Shown here in pieces: positions 32,614-43,879 of a stretch of 64,000 bases of DNA. The position numbers and the translations under genes are program-made. Positions within the stretch are counted from its first letter, which is position 1; every line of letters begins with the position of its first letter. The stretch comes from Serripes groenlandicus (Eukaryota > Mollusca > Bivalvia > Cardiida > Cardiidae), in assembly GCA_031761405.1 (NCBI GenBank), contig JASEVX010000008.1, positions 76,421,451-76,485,450 on the forward strand, written 5' to 3'. Below the pieces are notes generated by a model. It was not told the origin of the DNA, made no database searches, and worked only from the letters and a program-made list of their open reading frames with translations.

Positions 32614-33168
32614 TACTAAGACAGAGACAGAGAGTAACAAACATAAAGAGATAGAGACACACACATAGAGAGAGAGAAACAGAGAGAGAGAGGCAGTGAG
32701 AAAAAGATACAAAGATATAGACAGAGACAGACAGAGACCGAGAGAGAGAAAGCAACAGAGACAGAGGAGAGAGAGAGAGAGTGACACACGTAGAGAGAGA
32801 GACACACACACACACACACAGATATATATATAGAGAGAGAGAGAGCGAGAGAGAGAGAGAAAGAGAGAGATAGAGGAGAGAGAGAGAGAGCAAGAGAGAG
32901 AGAGAGAGAGAGAGACATAGAGAGACAGACATACAGACAGAGACAGTGAGAGAGAGATAGGGACATAGAGAGAGAGACAGACATAGAGAGACAGACCGAG
33001 ACAGAGAGGAGAGAGAGAGTGACAAACATATATATAGAGAGAGAGAGAGAGGGAGAGGGAGAGGGAGAGGGAGAGAGAGGGGAGAGAGAGAGGGAGAGAG
33101 AGGGAGAGAGAGGGAGAGAGAGAGAGAGGGAGGGAGAGAGGGAGAGAGGGAGAGAGAGAGAGAGAGTT
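32614..33168. repeat. Long GA-rich microsatellite
   Basis: About 555 bp of imperfect (ga)n, (agac)n and (gagg)n with an inner (ca)8 and (ta)4. A pure (ga)n tract of about 32 bp follows at 33608-33639. Long ORFs on both strands here are artefacts of the simple sequence. Confidence 0.95.
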
Positions 33169-33169
33169 T

Positions 33170-33605
33170 ATATTGTATGTTTAAAGTTGTGCAATATGTG
33201 TTTTATGCAATTGTGAGTTCGTTTCTTTTGTCCAAAGAAGACATGTCTGGTCTGTGGATCTGTGGATAAGGAAGTATTTTTCTTCTAGACAAAGGTTGCA
33301 TATTTTGTTATATGGTGAATAAGGCTTAGCACTGCTTAAGATTTTCCACGTTATTAAGTACATCACATTGTTCTCTTTTAGGCCCCAAATATGCTCACTT
33401 AATGTTGTGGCATTCCTCTTTTATTTGTTCATGAAGCTGGAGCAATGACCAGAATAGTGTGATTTAGAACTATTACATGTAAGGCCTATATACGTATCCA
33501 GGTCCATGTTATCGTGACGGGTAACTGTGGCCTGGTATATCACGCTAGTAGTGAGGCATTTTCCGTCTAAGGGGCACCTTCGGTTATATCTGCAGTTACA
33601 GATGT

Positions 33606-33642
<37 letters not shown>

Positions 33643-34200
33643 ACAATCTGCTAGACCATCGGTAAGTTTAAGAAGTGCTGACTCTTCCTCCGTTCTTAAT
33701 GATTATGTTTTATAATTTTTAATCAGTTCTGTTATAAGGTAAGTGTAACTACAAGTTGTATCTCTTCTTGGAAAGCCTTGAGAAAAATCTCACAAATCTT
33801 CAAGCCGAAAAGGAAGACGCTTGTTCAGCGATAAGAACATTTTTGTGTTTAATTGAAAACAAACAGATGATTTCATAAAAAACAACAAGATATACTCGCA
33901 AGCCCTTAAAACTCTTATGTTACAATGCAATCCTTTGATCAGCGCGGAATGTCACAATGAAGACTGTATTTAGGTGTTCGTAACAGGCGAGATCCAGACC
34001 AGCCTATGCTTTATCACCTTCTGGTCTACAAAATAATGCTATTGTATCATCCTATAGACAATAATTATATTTTTAAAGTGCCTTGCTAAAGGGTATTACC
34101 CCTAGGATGCATCTCGCGTTTGCATTCTTAAATAGTTCTTGCCATTAAAGATCGATTTTGCAAGTGTCATAACTCTGATGACACAACAGACATAGTGTCA
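33170..34200. other. No gene seen
   Basis: Unassigned AT-rich sequence apart from the (ga)n tract at 33608. Confidence 0.4.
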
Positions 34201-34204
34201 TTTA

Positions 34205-34375
34205 GCCTTCCAACATGCAACAAATATACCGTAGACGATTTGAAATCATCTTGCGAAAACTATGGAAAATCTCTTTATATAAAAGTTTAGTTTTAGATGA
34301 GTGTGGAAAACATTGTGACAAGAGGAGAAATTACTCATGATGAGCAATTTGTTCTTTTGCAACAATATTTGCAAA
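34205..34375. mobile_element. Partial foldback TTAA-family element
   Basis: Contains the family core gaaaacattgtgacaagag, gagaaattactcatgatgag, and cttttgcaacaatattt as the other arm. The outer ends are lost. Confidence 0.55.
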
Positions 34376-34583
34376 CACTACAAATTTAAATATTAATGGG
34401 CAGGTACTTGTTTTGTCTTTGAAATCACTTTCAAATATAATTACAAACCACTTTTGGGGCTACAATTTCAGTCTTTTGTCGAAAGATGCATGTGAGACTA
34501 ACAAACATGTAGACGGGCAGTTAATGTTGTTTGGGACGGACTGCATGCTCAAGCTTGCCTGACTCGTTACTTAGATGCATTAA

Positions 34584-34811
34584 CCCTTTCCCACATACAT
34601 ATCTTCAGCAGACAACTTTCAAATCATAGTGGCGAAAACCAAAAGAAATCTCCATAAAAGTCTTTTTAAGATAGCTTAATTGTTAAATTAAGTTGAAAAC
34701 ATTGTGGCCAACTTGAGGAGAAATTGCTCAAGTAATTTCACCTATGGCCACAATGTTTTCAAAAGTCGTCAGCTGCTATTGTGTAAAAATGCGTCTGCAG
34801 GTGGGAAAGGG
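34584..34811. mobile_element. Foldback TTAA-family element (best copy)
   Basis: 228 bp. Left end ccctttcccacatac preceded by TTAA (34580); right end gtgggaaaggg followed by TTGA. Inner arms aaaacattgtggcc / ggccacaatgtttt and outer arms (agacaactttcaaa / ttttcaaaagtcgtc) make almost the whole element self-complementary. No ORF. The TTAA flank and CCC start suggest piggyBac-type mobilisation. Confidence 0.75.
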
Positions 34812-35048
34812 TTGAGATACCAAATCGGTTGACACTGCTCAAGTAGTATAACGACTAGCATTTCAGGACACAATATGGTTACTTATCCCTCTTATGGACA
34901 TGTTCGTCCCCGTGTTTACTAAACCTTTAATATAAAAAAGGCAAAGCCTCGCCACAACAAGGCGGTTTTTAGCGATTTTAAACGCCTTTCAAAGAGTCTT
35001 TGGTATTCTTTTTCGGTAATTATAAGTGTCCATATCCCCTTGTCTGGA

Positions 35049-35302
35049 GCCGAGCCCCGGTATCTCAGTCGGTAGTGACGCCGGCTGTCAATCCAGGGGT
35101 TGTGATTTCGAACCCCAGCTCTGTTAACATTCTTTAAACGTCATTCGTCTTTCAACAATGGGCAAACTCTATGTGGAAAAGCAGCCAGTTGCTTGGAAAG
35201 ACTGTTGTGTTGAGTACTGGTGTGAGAAAACCAGGTACACATGTGTATCTGAACTGACCGCAAAAGAATTGTTGAAAACGGCATTAAACCCCTATCCATA
35301 AA
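35049..35302 (+). mobile_element. SINE (second head type), diverged
   Basis: A box tatctcagtcgg, B box gatttcgaacccc, body gtactggtgtgagaaaacc, tail ttgttgaaaacggcattaaac. A 9-bp duplication cccttgtct at 35037 and 35303. The tail lacks gatataactg. Confidence 0.7.
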
Positions 35303-35309
35303 CCCTTGT

Positions 35310-36150
35310 CTTGCCACGACCATAACATTATTTGGTCAGGCTAACACAAAAAATGGCGGCGCCTTTCTGACATGGTTTAGCAAGTATAACGCCAAAGCGA
35401 CAACCTTTATTTTAGAGTAAACCTTACAAATGCCAGGGTTTGTTGGTCTTCTGTTAGGTTTACGAAAGTCAATCATGTTATTATTAATTTACTAGCGAAC
35501 GCCGGGTACCAGACTAAGTCAAGACGTACGTACGCTGGGTATAAGACTACGCTACATTGATGGTTCATGCCAGTCGTTCTAATTTACAATATACTAAGCC
35601 GGGTACCACAATAGCTCGCTACATAACGTCTAGGCAAGGTATTGTATCTAGATATTAGACGGTTGAACCGATTTAAACAAAGACAATTTCAATATCTGCG
35701 ATCTTTAAAAGATAAGGGAATTAATCATCTCCTCAAAATCTTCACTTGTCGCACGATTGAGCCACTGTAGAGTCTTAGTCGTCCTCCTATATTCTCTATA
35801 TATAAACATCGATGCATCGTCTGACAAAAAGGTTTATTCCAATACATTTAACTGAAAACTTGTTGAAAGTTGAAAGCGGTTGGCTTTTTTAGATCACGTA
35901 TAAAATTTAATGCATGTGACACAGAAAGCTAATAGAAACAAAAGTTAAAATGAGAAGGTGCAGGTTATGTTAAAAGGAAAAGAAATCTGATCTTTCCCTA
36001 TGTTCTATCTGGCAGACTGCCTGATTGAACTGCTCCAAAGTAGGACAGTCAACAATGTTGGGAGGTAGGTTGTTCCAGCAAAAGACAGTTCTTGGAAAGA
36101 AGGAGAACTTGTAGTAATTATGTGGTGGCAGTTATTAATCTGTACGAGGA
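35310..36150. other. No gene seen
   Basis: Unassigned. Two short gccgggtacca words (35500, 35593) are repeated in an otherwise unrecognised stretch. Confidence 0.35.
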
Positions 36151-36159
36151 TGGCTTTCT

Positions 36160-36457
36160 ACTTTCCCACTCGCAGACACAATTACACGCTTATGCAACCG
36201 GCAACTTTGGAAAACATTGTGACAAGAGGGGAAGTTATTCATAATGAGTAATGTTGTTCCTTTTGCCATACTGTTTCACTCCCTTTCCAATGATATTACT
36301 TACATTTATAGAAAGGTTCCATAGTTGTACTGATGTGTTTTAAAGCCATCTACTGCAGATTGGTTGTAAGTGCCAATGCGTCAATATAATTTGACGGTCA
36401 ATTTAAAGGAAAGCAGACCTCGCGATAACTCGAAGTCGAATTGTATGTGGGAAATGG
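36160..36457. mobile_element. Foldback TTAA-family element, diverged
   Basis: ctttcccactcgcagaca at the left; gtgggaaatgg followed by TTAA (36458) at the right; core gaaaacattgtgacaagag with attcataatgag. The inner arms are partly degenerate. Confidence 0.6.
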
Positions 36458-36534
36458 TTAAAACCATAGATGTGTAGTATCCAGTAAATGACACTTTTGA
36501 AAATAGCATCCAGTATTGTTTGATATATAGGAAT

Positions 36535-36690
36535 GAGCCTAGCCCGGGTAGCTCAGTGTATCTAGGGTTGTGAGTTCGAACCCAAGCTCGGCCAACATTC
36601 TTTCCGACGTTTGACAAAAGTCACTGTGACATGCGTCATTCGTCTTCCACCAATGGGCTTACAGTCTATGTGGAAAAGTAGAGGTTGCGA
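36535..36690 (+). mobile_element. SINE with internally deleted head
   Basis: gggtagctcagtg runs directly into the B box gagttcgaaccc; about 30 bp between the boxes are missing. The body gacaaaagtcactgtgaca and cttccaccaatgggctta follows and ends in gtggaaaagtag. No tail. Confidence 0.65.
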
Positions 36691-36726
36691 CCTTCTCCAG
36701 AGTGTTAATCATTTGGCTTTAACAAA

Positions 36727-37100
36727 ATGGAAAACGGGCTTTGTTTTCTGTTTCACAAAAATGAAATGAAATGGGCTGAAGCTGACGAATTGTGTTTTGA
36801 TAAAGGGGCGTTCTCGGTTGATGTTAGTAGTAAATTGAAAAATGGTGATCTTCTAAGCTTTGCATCTAAGAACTACAAATCATGTAGATACATTTGGATT
36901 GATGGGCGTCGAAAAGATGTGAATTCACCATGGGAATACAGCTACATGCATACTGGAGGACCCTGTAGCTATAATAACTGGTATTCTGGTGAACCTGACA
37001 ATTCTGGCATGCAATTTTATGTTTTTTACATTTCTCAAATGGAAACTTATATGATACATCTGATAGACCTTTGTCTTTTGTCTCCGAATACCTTAAATAG
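36727..37100 (+). pseudogene. C-type-lectin-like domain fragment, frameshifted
   Basis: The ORF from 36727 shows the CTLD pattern: Cys6 at the first strand, KWAEADELC, then YIWIDGRR, a Trp at residue 69, YNNWYSGEPDNSG (EPD, a variant of the EPN/QPD sugar/Ca site) around residues 82-94. After Gly94 the family pattern continues in another frame (from about 37012; a G-N-L-Y-D and S-F-V-S-E series) and stops at 37098-37100. The final Cys of the usual CE motif is Ser. No signal peptide exon is visible; no introns. Extracellular sugar binding is the family role, but a frameshift near a T run and the lost Cys argue for a non-functional copy. A sequencing indel in the T run is the alternative. Confidence 0.6.
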
Positions 37101-37560
37101 TAAAGACAGGCCATTGTGAACTTAGTTTCTGTTCAAAAATGAATTGCAATTTCTCTTGAAATGTTATATTCATAAAGAATTTAGAATAATGGAAGACATG
37201 AAATGAGCGCATCCTTGAAAAAATGTACAAGATGTTTTTTAAAAACTGCAGATCGAGATATTTTGACATATTACCTACAAAAGCATGTTAGAATGTCAAC
37301 TTGCATAGATTCTTATTCTGTTCAGGCTGATCTGAACCTACACAGTTTATAAATGCCAATGTGCACCTTCACTACAAACGTACTCAAATGACATTGGAAT
37401 TTGGATTATATTTCGCATACTTCGTTATACTTGTTCTTAACCTCCCGAAAGTGCTCTTCGTTGATTTCCGTCGTTGGTGATCGGTATTGTTCGCGGGCTT
37501 GTCTACTGTAAACAGATACTGACGTCGCCGAGTATCAGGGGTGCATGCTATTGATACTAA

Positions 37561-37760
37561 CCCTTTCCAAAAGAAGACCAACGTGTATCAGACGACATAT
37601 AAAACAGCTCGGCAAAAATAAGGAAAGAATATATATAAATTAACAAAAAGAGTTGAAAAGAGTGTGGCAATAGGATAAATTGCTTATTATGAACAATTTC
37701 TCATTTTTGCCTCAATATTTTTAAAGGCCGTCCTCTGTTATTGCTTCCAAATGCGTGTGC
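37561..37760. mobile_element. Foldback TTAA-family element, diverged
   Basis: Left end ccctttccaaaagaag after CTAA; core gagtgtggcaataggataaa, attgcttattatgaacaatt, and the second arm ttgcctcaatatttttaaag. The right end lacks the cccac box. Confidence 0.5.
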
Positions 37761-38027
37761 ACATGATCACGTTTTAATGGCATAAGACATAATTTCATAC
37801 ACGTAATAAACCTCAATAATACTTGAGTCTGTCCCTGAGAAAATGCAAAATTTTGTTTGTGTGCTCTATGTAGATCCAGAGCATCCTCATCTTCGCAAGC
37901 CATGGGTGATTTGTCCATTTCCTTAACATAAGACTTATGGGAATGGTAATGTATGAAGCAGCCTTGACCACCCAAGTAAGACCACATCGGACATCTGCTC
38001 CGTCTAATCAGTATCTACACGAGTTAA

Positions 38028-38251
38028 CCATTTCCCACAGATAGACGCTTTTAGTCGCCTCTGCAGCAGACGACGTTTGAAAACATTGTGACAAAGGTGA
38101 ATTGCTCATAATGAGTAATTTCACCATTTACAACAATTCTTTCAAAACTCTATTTTTAAATAATTAAAGTTTTATTAATGGAGATCTTTTATATTGTTGA
38201 TAAGATGTTTTCAAAGTCGTCTGCTACAGATTTGTTGTGTGTGGGAAAAGG
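38028..38251. mobile_element. Foldback TTAA-family element, both ends intact
   Basis: TTAA at 38024 and at 38252; ends ccatttcccacag and tgtgggaaaagg; core gaaaacattgtgacaaaggt, gctcataatgagtaatttca. 224 bp without ORF. Confidence 0.75.
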
Positions 38252-38289
38252 TTAATAGGAGTTTCTAACAAGCTTATTTAACTGATATG

Positions 38290-39835
38290 TTGATCAATGT
38301 GTATTTTGATCAAAGTATACAGGGCTGACCTGTAATATGATGAGATCTATTTGAGCAATGTGTATTTTGATCAAAGTATACAGAGTATACAAGACTGACC
38401 TGTAATATGTTGAGTAATTTCTGATCAATGTGTATTTTGATCAAAGTATACCGAGTATACAGGGATGACCTGTAATATGTTGAGTAATATGTTGATCAAT
38501 TTGTATCTTGATCAAAGTATACAGAGTATACAGGGATGACCTGTAATATGTTGAGTAATATGTTGATCAATTTGTATCTTGATCAAAGTATACAGAGTAT
38601 ACAGGGCTGACCTGTAGTATGTTGAGTAATATGTTGATCAATGTGTATCTTGATCAAAGTATACAGAGTATACAGGGCTGACCTGTAATATGTTGAGTAG
38701 TTTTTTATCGATGTGTATTTTGATCAAAGTATACAGAGTATACAGGGCTGACCTGTAATATGTTGAGTAATATTTGAGCAATGTGTATTTTGATATAAGT
38801 ATACAGAGTATACAGGGCTGACCTGTAATATGTTGAGTAATATTTGATCAATCAGTATTTTGATCAAAGTATACAGAGTTTACAGAGCTGACCTGTTATA
38901 TTTTGAGTAATTTCTGATCAATGTGTATTTTGATCAAAGTATACAGAGTATACAGGGCTGACCTGTAATATGTTGAGTAATATTTGAGCAATGTGTATTT
39001 TGATTTAAGTATACCGAGTATACAGGGATGACCTGTAATATGTTGAGTAATATGTTGATCAATTTGTATCTTGATCAATTTGTATCTTGATCAATTTGTA
39101 TCTTGATCAAAGTATACAGAGTATACAGGGCTGACCTGTAATATGTTGAGTAGTATTTCAGCAATGTGTAAATAGATCAAAGTATAAGGAGTATACAGGG
39201 CTGACCTGTAATATGTTGAGTAATATGTTGATCAATGTGTATCTTGATCAAAGTATACAGAGTATACAGGGCTGACCTGTAATATGTTGAGTAATTTGTT
39301 ATCAATGTGTATTTTGATCAAAGTATACAGAGTATACAGGGCTGACCTGTAATATGTTTAGTAATATTTGAGCAATGTGTATTTTGATCAAAGTATACAG
39401 AGTATACAGGGCTGACCTGTAATATGTTGAGTAATATTTTATCAATCAGTATTTTGATCAAAGTATACAGAGTTTACAGAGCTGACCTGTTATATTTTGA
39501 GTAATATGTTGATCAATGTGTATTTTGATCAAAGTATACAGAGTATACAGGGCTGACCTGTAATATGTTGAGTAATATTTGAGCAATGTGTATTTTGATC
39601 AAAGTATACAGAGTATACAGGGCTGACCTGTAATATATTGTGTAATATTTGATCAATGTGTATTTTGATCAAAGTATACAGAGTATACAGGGCTGACCTG
39701 TAATATTTGAGCAATGTGTATTTTAATCAAAGTATACAGAGTATACAGGGCTGACCTGTAATAGGTTGAGTAATATGTGACCAATGTGTATTTTGATCAA
39801 AGTATACCGAGTATACAGGGCTAACCTGGATCTAC
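38290..39835 (+). repeat. 71-bp minisatellite, about 22 copies
   Basis: The unit contains tgatcaatgtgtattttgat, caaagtatacagagtatac and agggctgacctgtaatatg, with a period of 70-72 bp (for example agggctgacc at 38321, 38391, 38461, 38532, 38603). Short palindromes, gtatac..gtatac and ttgatcaa, occur in each unit. Some units are truncated near 39060-39100 (three cattgatca-like repeats) and 39700. No frame stays open. Confidence 0.9.
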
Positions 39836-39895
39836 ACTAGTCACAACGATATACGTGTCCCTTTTCGCACGGTGGTGCTCGTTTGTCAAACCATA

Positions 39896-40610
39896 GGAAT
39901 CCACCGTGGTCGAGTGGTTAGTGTCGGGGGATTTGGAACCGTGCATCCCGGGTAATCCACCGTGGTCGAGTGGTTAGTGTCGGGGGATTTGGAACCATGC
40001 GTCCCGGGTAATCCACTGTGGTCGAGTGGTTAGTGTCGGGGGATTTAGAACCGTGCGTCCCGGGTAATCCACCGTGGTCGAGTGGTTAGTGTCGGGGGAT
40101 TTGTAACCGTGCGTCCCGGGTAATCCACCATGGTCGAGTGGTAAGTGTCGGGGGATTTAGAACCGTGCGTCCCGGGTAATCCACCGTGGTCGAGTGGTTA
40201 GTGTCGGGGGATTTGTAACCGTGCGTCCCGGGTAATCCACCGTGGTCGAGTGGTTAGTGTCGGGGGATTTGGAACCGTGCATCCCGGGTAATCCACCATG
40301 GTCGAGTGGTTAGTGTCGGGGGATTTGGAACCATGCGTCCCGGGTAATCCACCGTGGTCGAGTGGTTAGAGTCAAGGAATTTGGAACCGTGCGTCCCGGG
40401 TTCGATCCCCATGCAGTCCCGGCGCTAGGTCATTCGGTCCCCATGCAGTCCCGTCGCTAAGTCATGGTGGAGTACCCTTTGACATATCATATTTCCTAGT
40501 CTAGTACTGGTTTACCAAGGAATCATGAATAAAGTAAACTGTCGCCGTGATATAACTGAAATAAAGTGGAAATTGCGTAAAAAGAACCCAACAAAACAGA
40601 CAAACAAATT
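39896..40610 (+). mobile_element. SINE with nine tandem A-box modules
   Basis: Eight exact 56-bp tandem copies of the SINE head (aatccaccgtggtcgagtgg to cccgggt) start at 39898, 39954, 40010, 40066, 40122, 40178, 40234 and 40290. A ninth at 40346 continues through a B box (gggttcgatcccc, 40396-40408). Then follow the normal body (tcatggtggagtaccctt, ctagtactggttta) and tail (gccgtgatataactgaaat). Every module has an intact A box (tggtcgagtggttagtgtc) but only the last has a B box; the break lies within ccgggt|tcg. It is the same head family as 11611-11836. Confidence 0.9.
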
Positions 40611-40619
40611 TTGTCAAAC

Positions 40620-41865
40620 CAGAAAGAATCAAAGTAGATCTGTGGTCGGTTAAGAGCAGATGCAGAAGTGCATATATAAATATTTATGTAAAACGAAGCC
40701 CCACCATGACAGACAAGTAATGATGCATCAGGCCATAATGAAATATTTCCAAGATCATAAATTAGTGTTGGTATTGTGAAATTAATTGAACCGAACTCCT
40801 AATATATCATTCGGTCCACATAATACTTTTTTAATTATCATATTGGCCAAAAGCTCTACGGAAATCAAAACAGGTACATTCATGACAGTACAATGTCTTC
40901 CTATTTATTGACTGTACTGAACCAACTGATGCATTCAGAGTATGCACTCTATTAATATAATCTATTAATGTTTGCATCTCCAAAACAGAGGGCAAGCATG
41001 GCCCTGAATCGATCACCTGAGTGATAGATATGTAGCATATGTGTAACTACTAATATTAGTTTAATTTAATCAAGAGCTTGAATGAAACTGCTAGGAGTAG
41101 ACACTGTAAATGAAACTCATCAATAAAGGATCATTTCCGTGAAGTTTGGTTGATATCAGTCCAATGGTTTGGGAGGATATTTTTGTTTAAAGCTAAAAGT
41201 TCGTTTTGTCCATATTCTGATGCAGCATGGCAGCTATCTTTTCAAACCAATCAATATGACTTGAACAAATTACAAATGACAAATGTTTCCTGAAATCAGA
41301 TAAAAACTTGAAAAGAAGGGGAACTATTAAGTGTTGTTATTTTGCACCTTTTCTGATGCCGTCTGGCTGCCATGTTTTTCAACCAATTAAAACAGCTCAT
41401 GCAAATCTTGTAGAGGGTCAAACAAGGAACATTTGTACTAAATTATCTTGGAATCTGAGAAGCGGAGGACCCTGAGAAGAAGAATGTTTACAAATTATGA
41501 ATTTTACTCCCTTCCTTCTGCCGCAGCAACAAAAGTAGTGTTTATAATTCATATCTTTGAACAAATTTGAAAGAGGACCACCAAAGGGACTTTCTGTGAA
41601 GTTTTATTAAAATTTCTCAGTGGATTAGGATGAGATATCATTTGAAGCAAAAAGTTCAATTTACCCCTTTTCTGATGCTGCCTTGTAACTATGTCTTCCA
41701 ACAAGTCAATGTGGCTTAACTAATTATGAAGAGGGTCACCAAGGGAACACATAAGACAAGCACTTTCATAAGAATGGAGTTTTAGAATGTTGTCACATCG
41801 GACATGAATTTTTTAATATTTGGCATTTTACTCCCTTACTCAGATGCCGAACAAACAAGAGTTTG
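40620..41865 (-). mobile_element. Probable - strand rolling-circle-like element, diverged
   Basis: At 40985-41030 the reverse complement reads ..caggtgatcgattcagggcc and atgcttgccctctgtt, matching the family tail. From 41080 to about 41850 the reverse strand shows core-like units (acatggcagccagacgg, aatgttccttgtttgac, aaaacttcacagaaagtcc). The head was not found. No ORF of interest. Confidence 0.5.
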
Positions 41866-41941
41866 GTAGCCGTGATATGACTGAAAAATTGTTGAAAACC
41901 GCGTTACACCCCCATTAATCAAGTCAGTCAATCAATCAATA
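41866..41941 (+). mobile_element. SINE tail fragment
   Basis: gtagccgtgatatgactgaa, ttgttgaaaaccgcgtta and a caat-repeat end. Head and body are absent. Confidence 0.7.
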
Positions 41942-43367
41942 AGACTTATTGGCAAATAGTAGAGAGCCCGTTCAAACTGTGAGGAATTGCTGACTGATCT
42001 TGATCTGCAGTAGTCGCAAAACGCTCATATAAATCAGTATGAAAGCAGTATAACAAACAAATATTGGTTCATTTCCTATTTATACTCAACAACAGAATAA
42101 ATGCATGGTTTTTTTTAAATGTTCTCCTTTTAAACTAGATTTTTCGAAGAAAATGCAAGCTATCCTTCTCGCGTCTCTATGCTAATAGTATTAAGAATAA
42201 CGGCTAAAATTGTAATCCAGTAGTAAACGGAAACTACTTAAGCGAAGTAATTGTGTCAAATTTTAGTAAAACGGTCGATCCCTAAACTCTGTGTACAGTA
42301 TCTTGCGTTCATTTAATATATTATTCAATATGTGAACATAACACAGTTTTATTGTTAAGTGTTCTTGTTGGATGTTTAAGATCGGTAAATCCATGTCCAA
42401 ATGTAATCCGTGATCTGTAGTTAGCCTCTTGCTGGCAGCACTTTCAGTGCTTTGATATAATAACATAAGTCGCCGGGCAGTCGCCGGGCAGGAGCCGGCA
42501 ACTATATTTTTAAATGCTTTTCAGAACTCACATGGGAGGACAAGATGTTATTAAGAAAAACACAAATCTTAATGCCTCGAAAATATTTAGGTTGGGATTG
42601 TTTGAATCACTAAGGTATGATGTATTTGAAAAGAAATTTATTTTCTAAGGTTAAAGGTTTGTATTTCATTTTAGTTCAAGCTATTCGTGATTATTCGATC
42701 AGACATGCAGCAGACGCTAATGCTAAAGTGTCATTATACGTGTGAAGGCTGGAGGCGAATAAAAATATAAAGATCACATATTTAGGTCCGTCTACGAAAC
42801 AGGGCAATGTAAACTAACTATATCAAACTAAAACAAGAGAAAGTTGATGCAAGGCATCAATGTCGCCGGAAAAGACTGCATTGCTTTATTTATGTATTCT
42901 TGACTTTCCTTGGTCTATTCAAACATTAGGAACGTTGAAATGAAAACATTTGCTTATAAAGTTTATATTCATATCTATACATTAGGGTATCTATAACAAA
43001 TTAACGAAATGTGTACACATTTATCTGGCTTTAATTTAATTTTGCTGTTGTTACTTATTTAAATAATAGTATTCATTCATATAATTTCAATGTTTGTCAA
43101 TATTATTCGAATCACAAGGTAAATATCCTGGTATTGCTTTAAAGGGAGGTAATTTGAAGAAAACAAAAGTCTTCAAAAGGAGAAATATATCAGCATTACC
43201 GTCTACAGTTTAAATTGTTCTATTGTTTGTGGATTTAAAAATGTTCTTTTTTTCTTATTTCTACATGTACAACGAAATATTGCGGCTTCTCTTTGACGCT
43301 TTGCGTCAAACATTCGTCTTGTACTTGTCTAAAATAAAATAATATCACTCGCTTTTTCATATCGAAA

Positions 43368-43380
43368 TGCGCATGCGCGA
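43368..43380. promoter_or_regulatory. NRF-1-like palindrome
   Basis: tgcgcatgcgcga, matching the YGCGCAYGCGCR consensus for NRF-1, lies 6 bp before the ATG at 43387 inside the long-inverted-end element. It is a possible promoter of that ORF; function is inferred. Confidence 0.3.
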
Positions 43381-43386
43381 AAATCG

Positions 43387-43590
43387 ATGTTAAAGGTCAC
43401 GAAACTACACAACAGAATAGGGTCTATATTTAGCTTAGAAACAGTTCCTACTTTAGATATTCATGGATTAACATTATTAAATGAATTCTACACAAATCAA
43501 GACATCTCTTTGAACATGAAAACAACATTTAGTAAGTTAAAATTGCTATTAAAAGGAGAATCCGAAATTTACCTCAATGATGACACATAA
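43387..43590 (+). CDS. 67-codon ORF inside the long-TIR element
   Basis: Starts MLKVTKLHNRIGSIFSLETV and ends at TAA (43588). It has a balanced amino-acid composition with amphipathic helices and no known motif. It is preceded by an NRF-1-like palindrome. It could be a transposase remnant, a captured exon or chance. Confidence 0.25.
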   Translation: MLKVTKLHNRIGSIFSLETVPTLDIHGLTLLNEFYTNQDISLNMKTTFSKLKLLLKGESEIYLNDDT

Positions 43591-43879
43591 GAGTCTGCAT
43601 TAGGGGGTGTTGGTTCACGTCTTGAAGGGACCACTTTTGTCTTCGTAAATAAGACAAAAAACTTAAATGCGAGTGAAATAAAAAAAACTGCAAACATTAA
43701 AAAATCGGAATATTTATTTCATTTTAAATGTGTCATTTATTAGTGTTCGTAAACAACCACAATTGTAATATGTTCAAATCATCTAGATTTGTTTCTTTCT
43801 AATAATAAGCCGCCCTCCCATGTGATTTCCGAAAAGCTATTAAAAATAGAAGTCGCGGGCTTCTGCCCGGCGACTAATA

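Larger units (their letters stand above)
42468..43874. mobile_element. 1.4-kb element with about 190-bp inverted ends
   Basis: The left end (agtcgccgggcag..., 42468 onward) is the reverse complement of the right end (...ctgcccggcgact, ending 43874). Matching continues through tatttttaa..gcttttc, tcacatgggagg, aaatct..atg..t.gaa.atatt and cactaa...atga, so the inverted repeats run about 190 bp with indels. The left end has a doubled gtcgccgggca. The flanks do not give a clear target duplication. One 67-codon ORF (43387-43590) lies inside. The superfamily is not assigned. Confidence 0.7.

Noticed and set aside
32536..33216. Several 65-155-codon ORFs rich in Ser/Leu or Arg/Glu
   Set aside because: Translation of a GA-rich microsatellite.
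38290..39835. Coding minisatellite like that at 17.2 kb
   Set aside because: Period is 70-72 bp with stops in every frame; the 60-codon ORFs are incidental.
43387..43590. Confident host gene driven by an NRF-1 promoter
   Set aside because: It is only 67 codons and lies inside a transposon with long inverted ends, so it is kept as a weak ORF.
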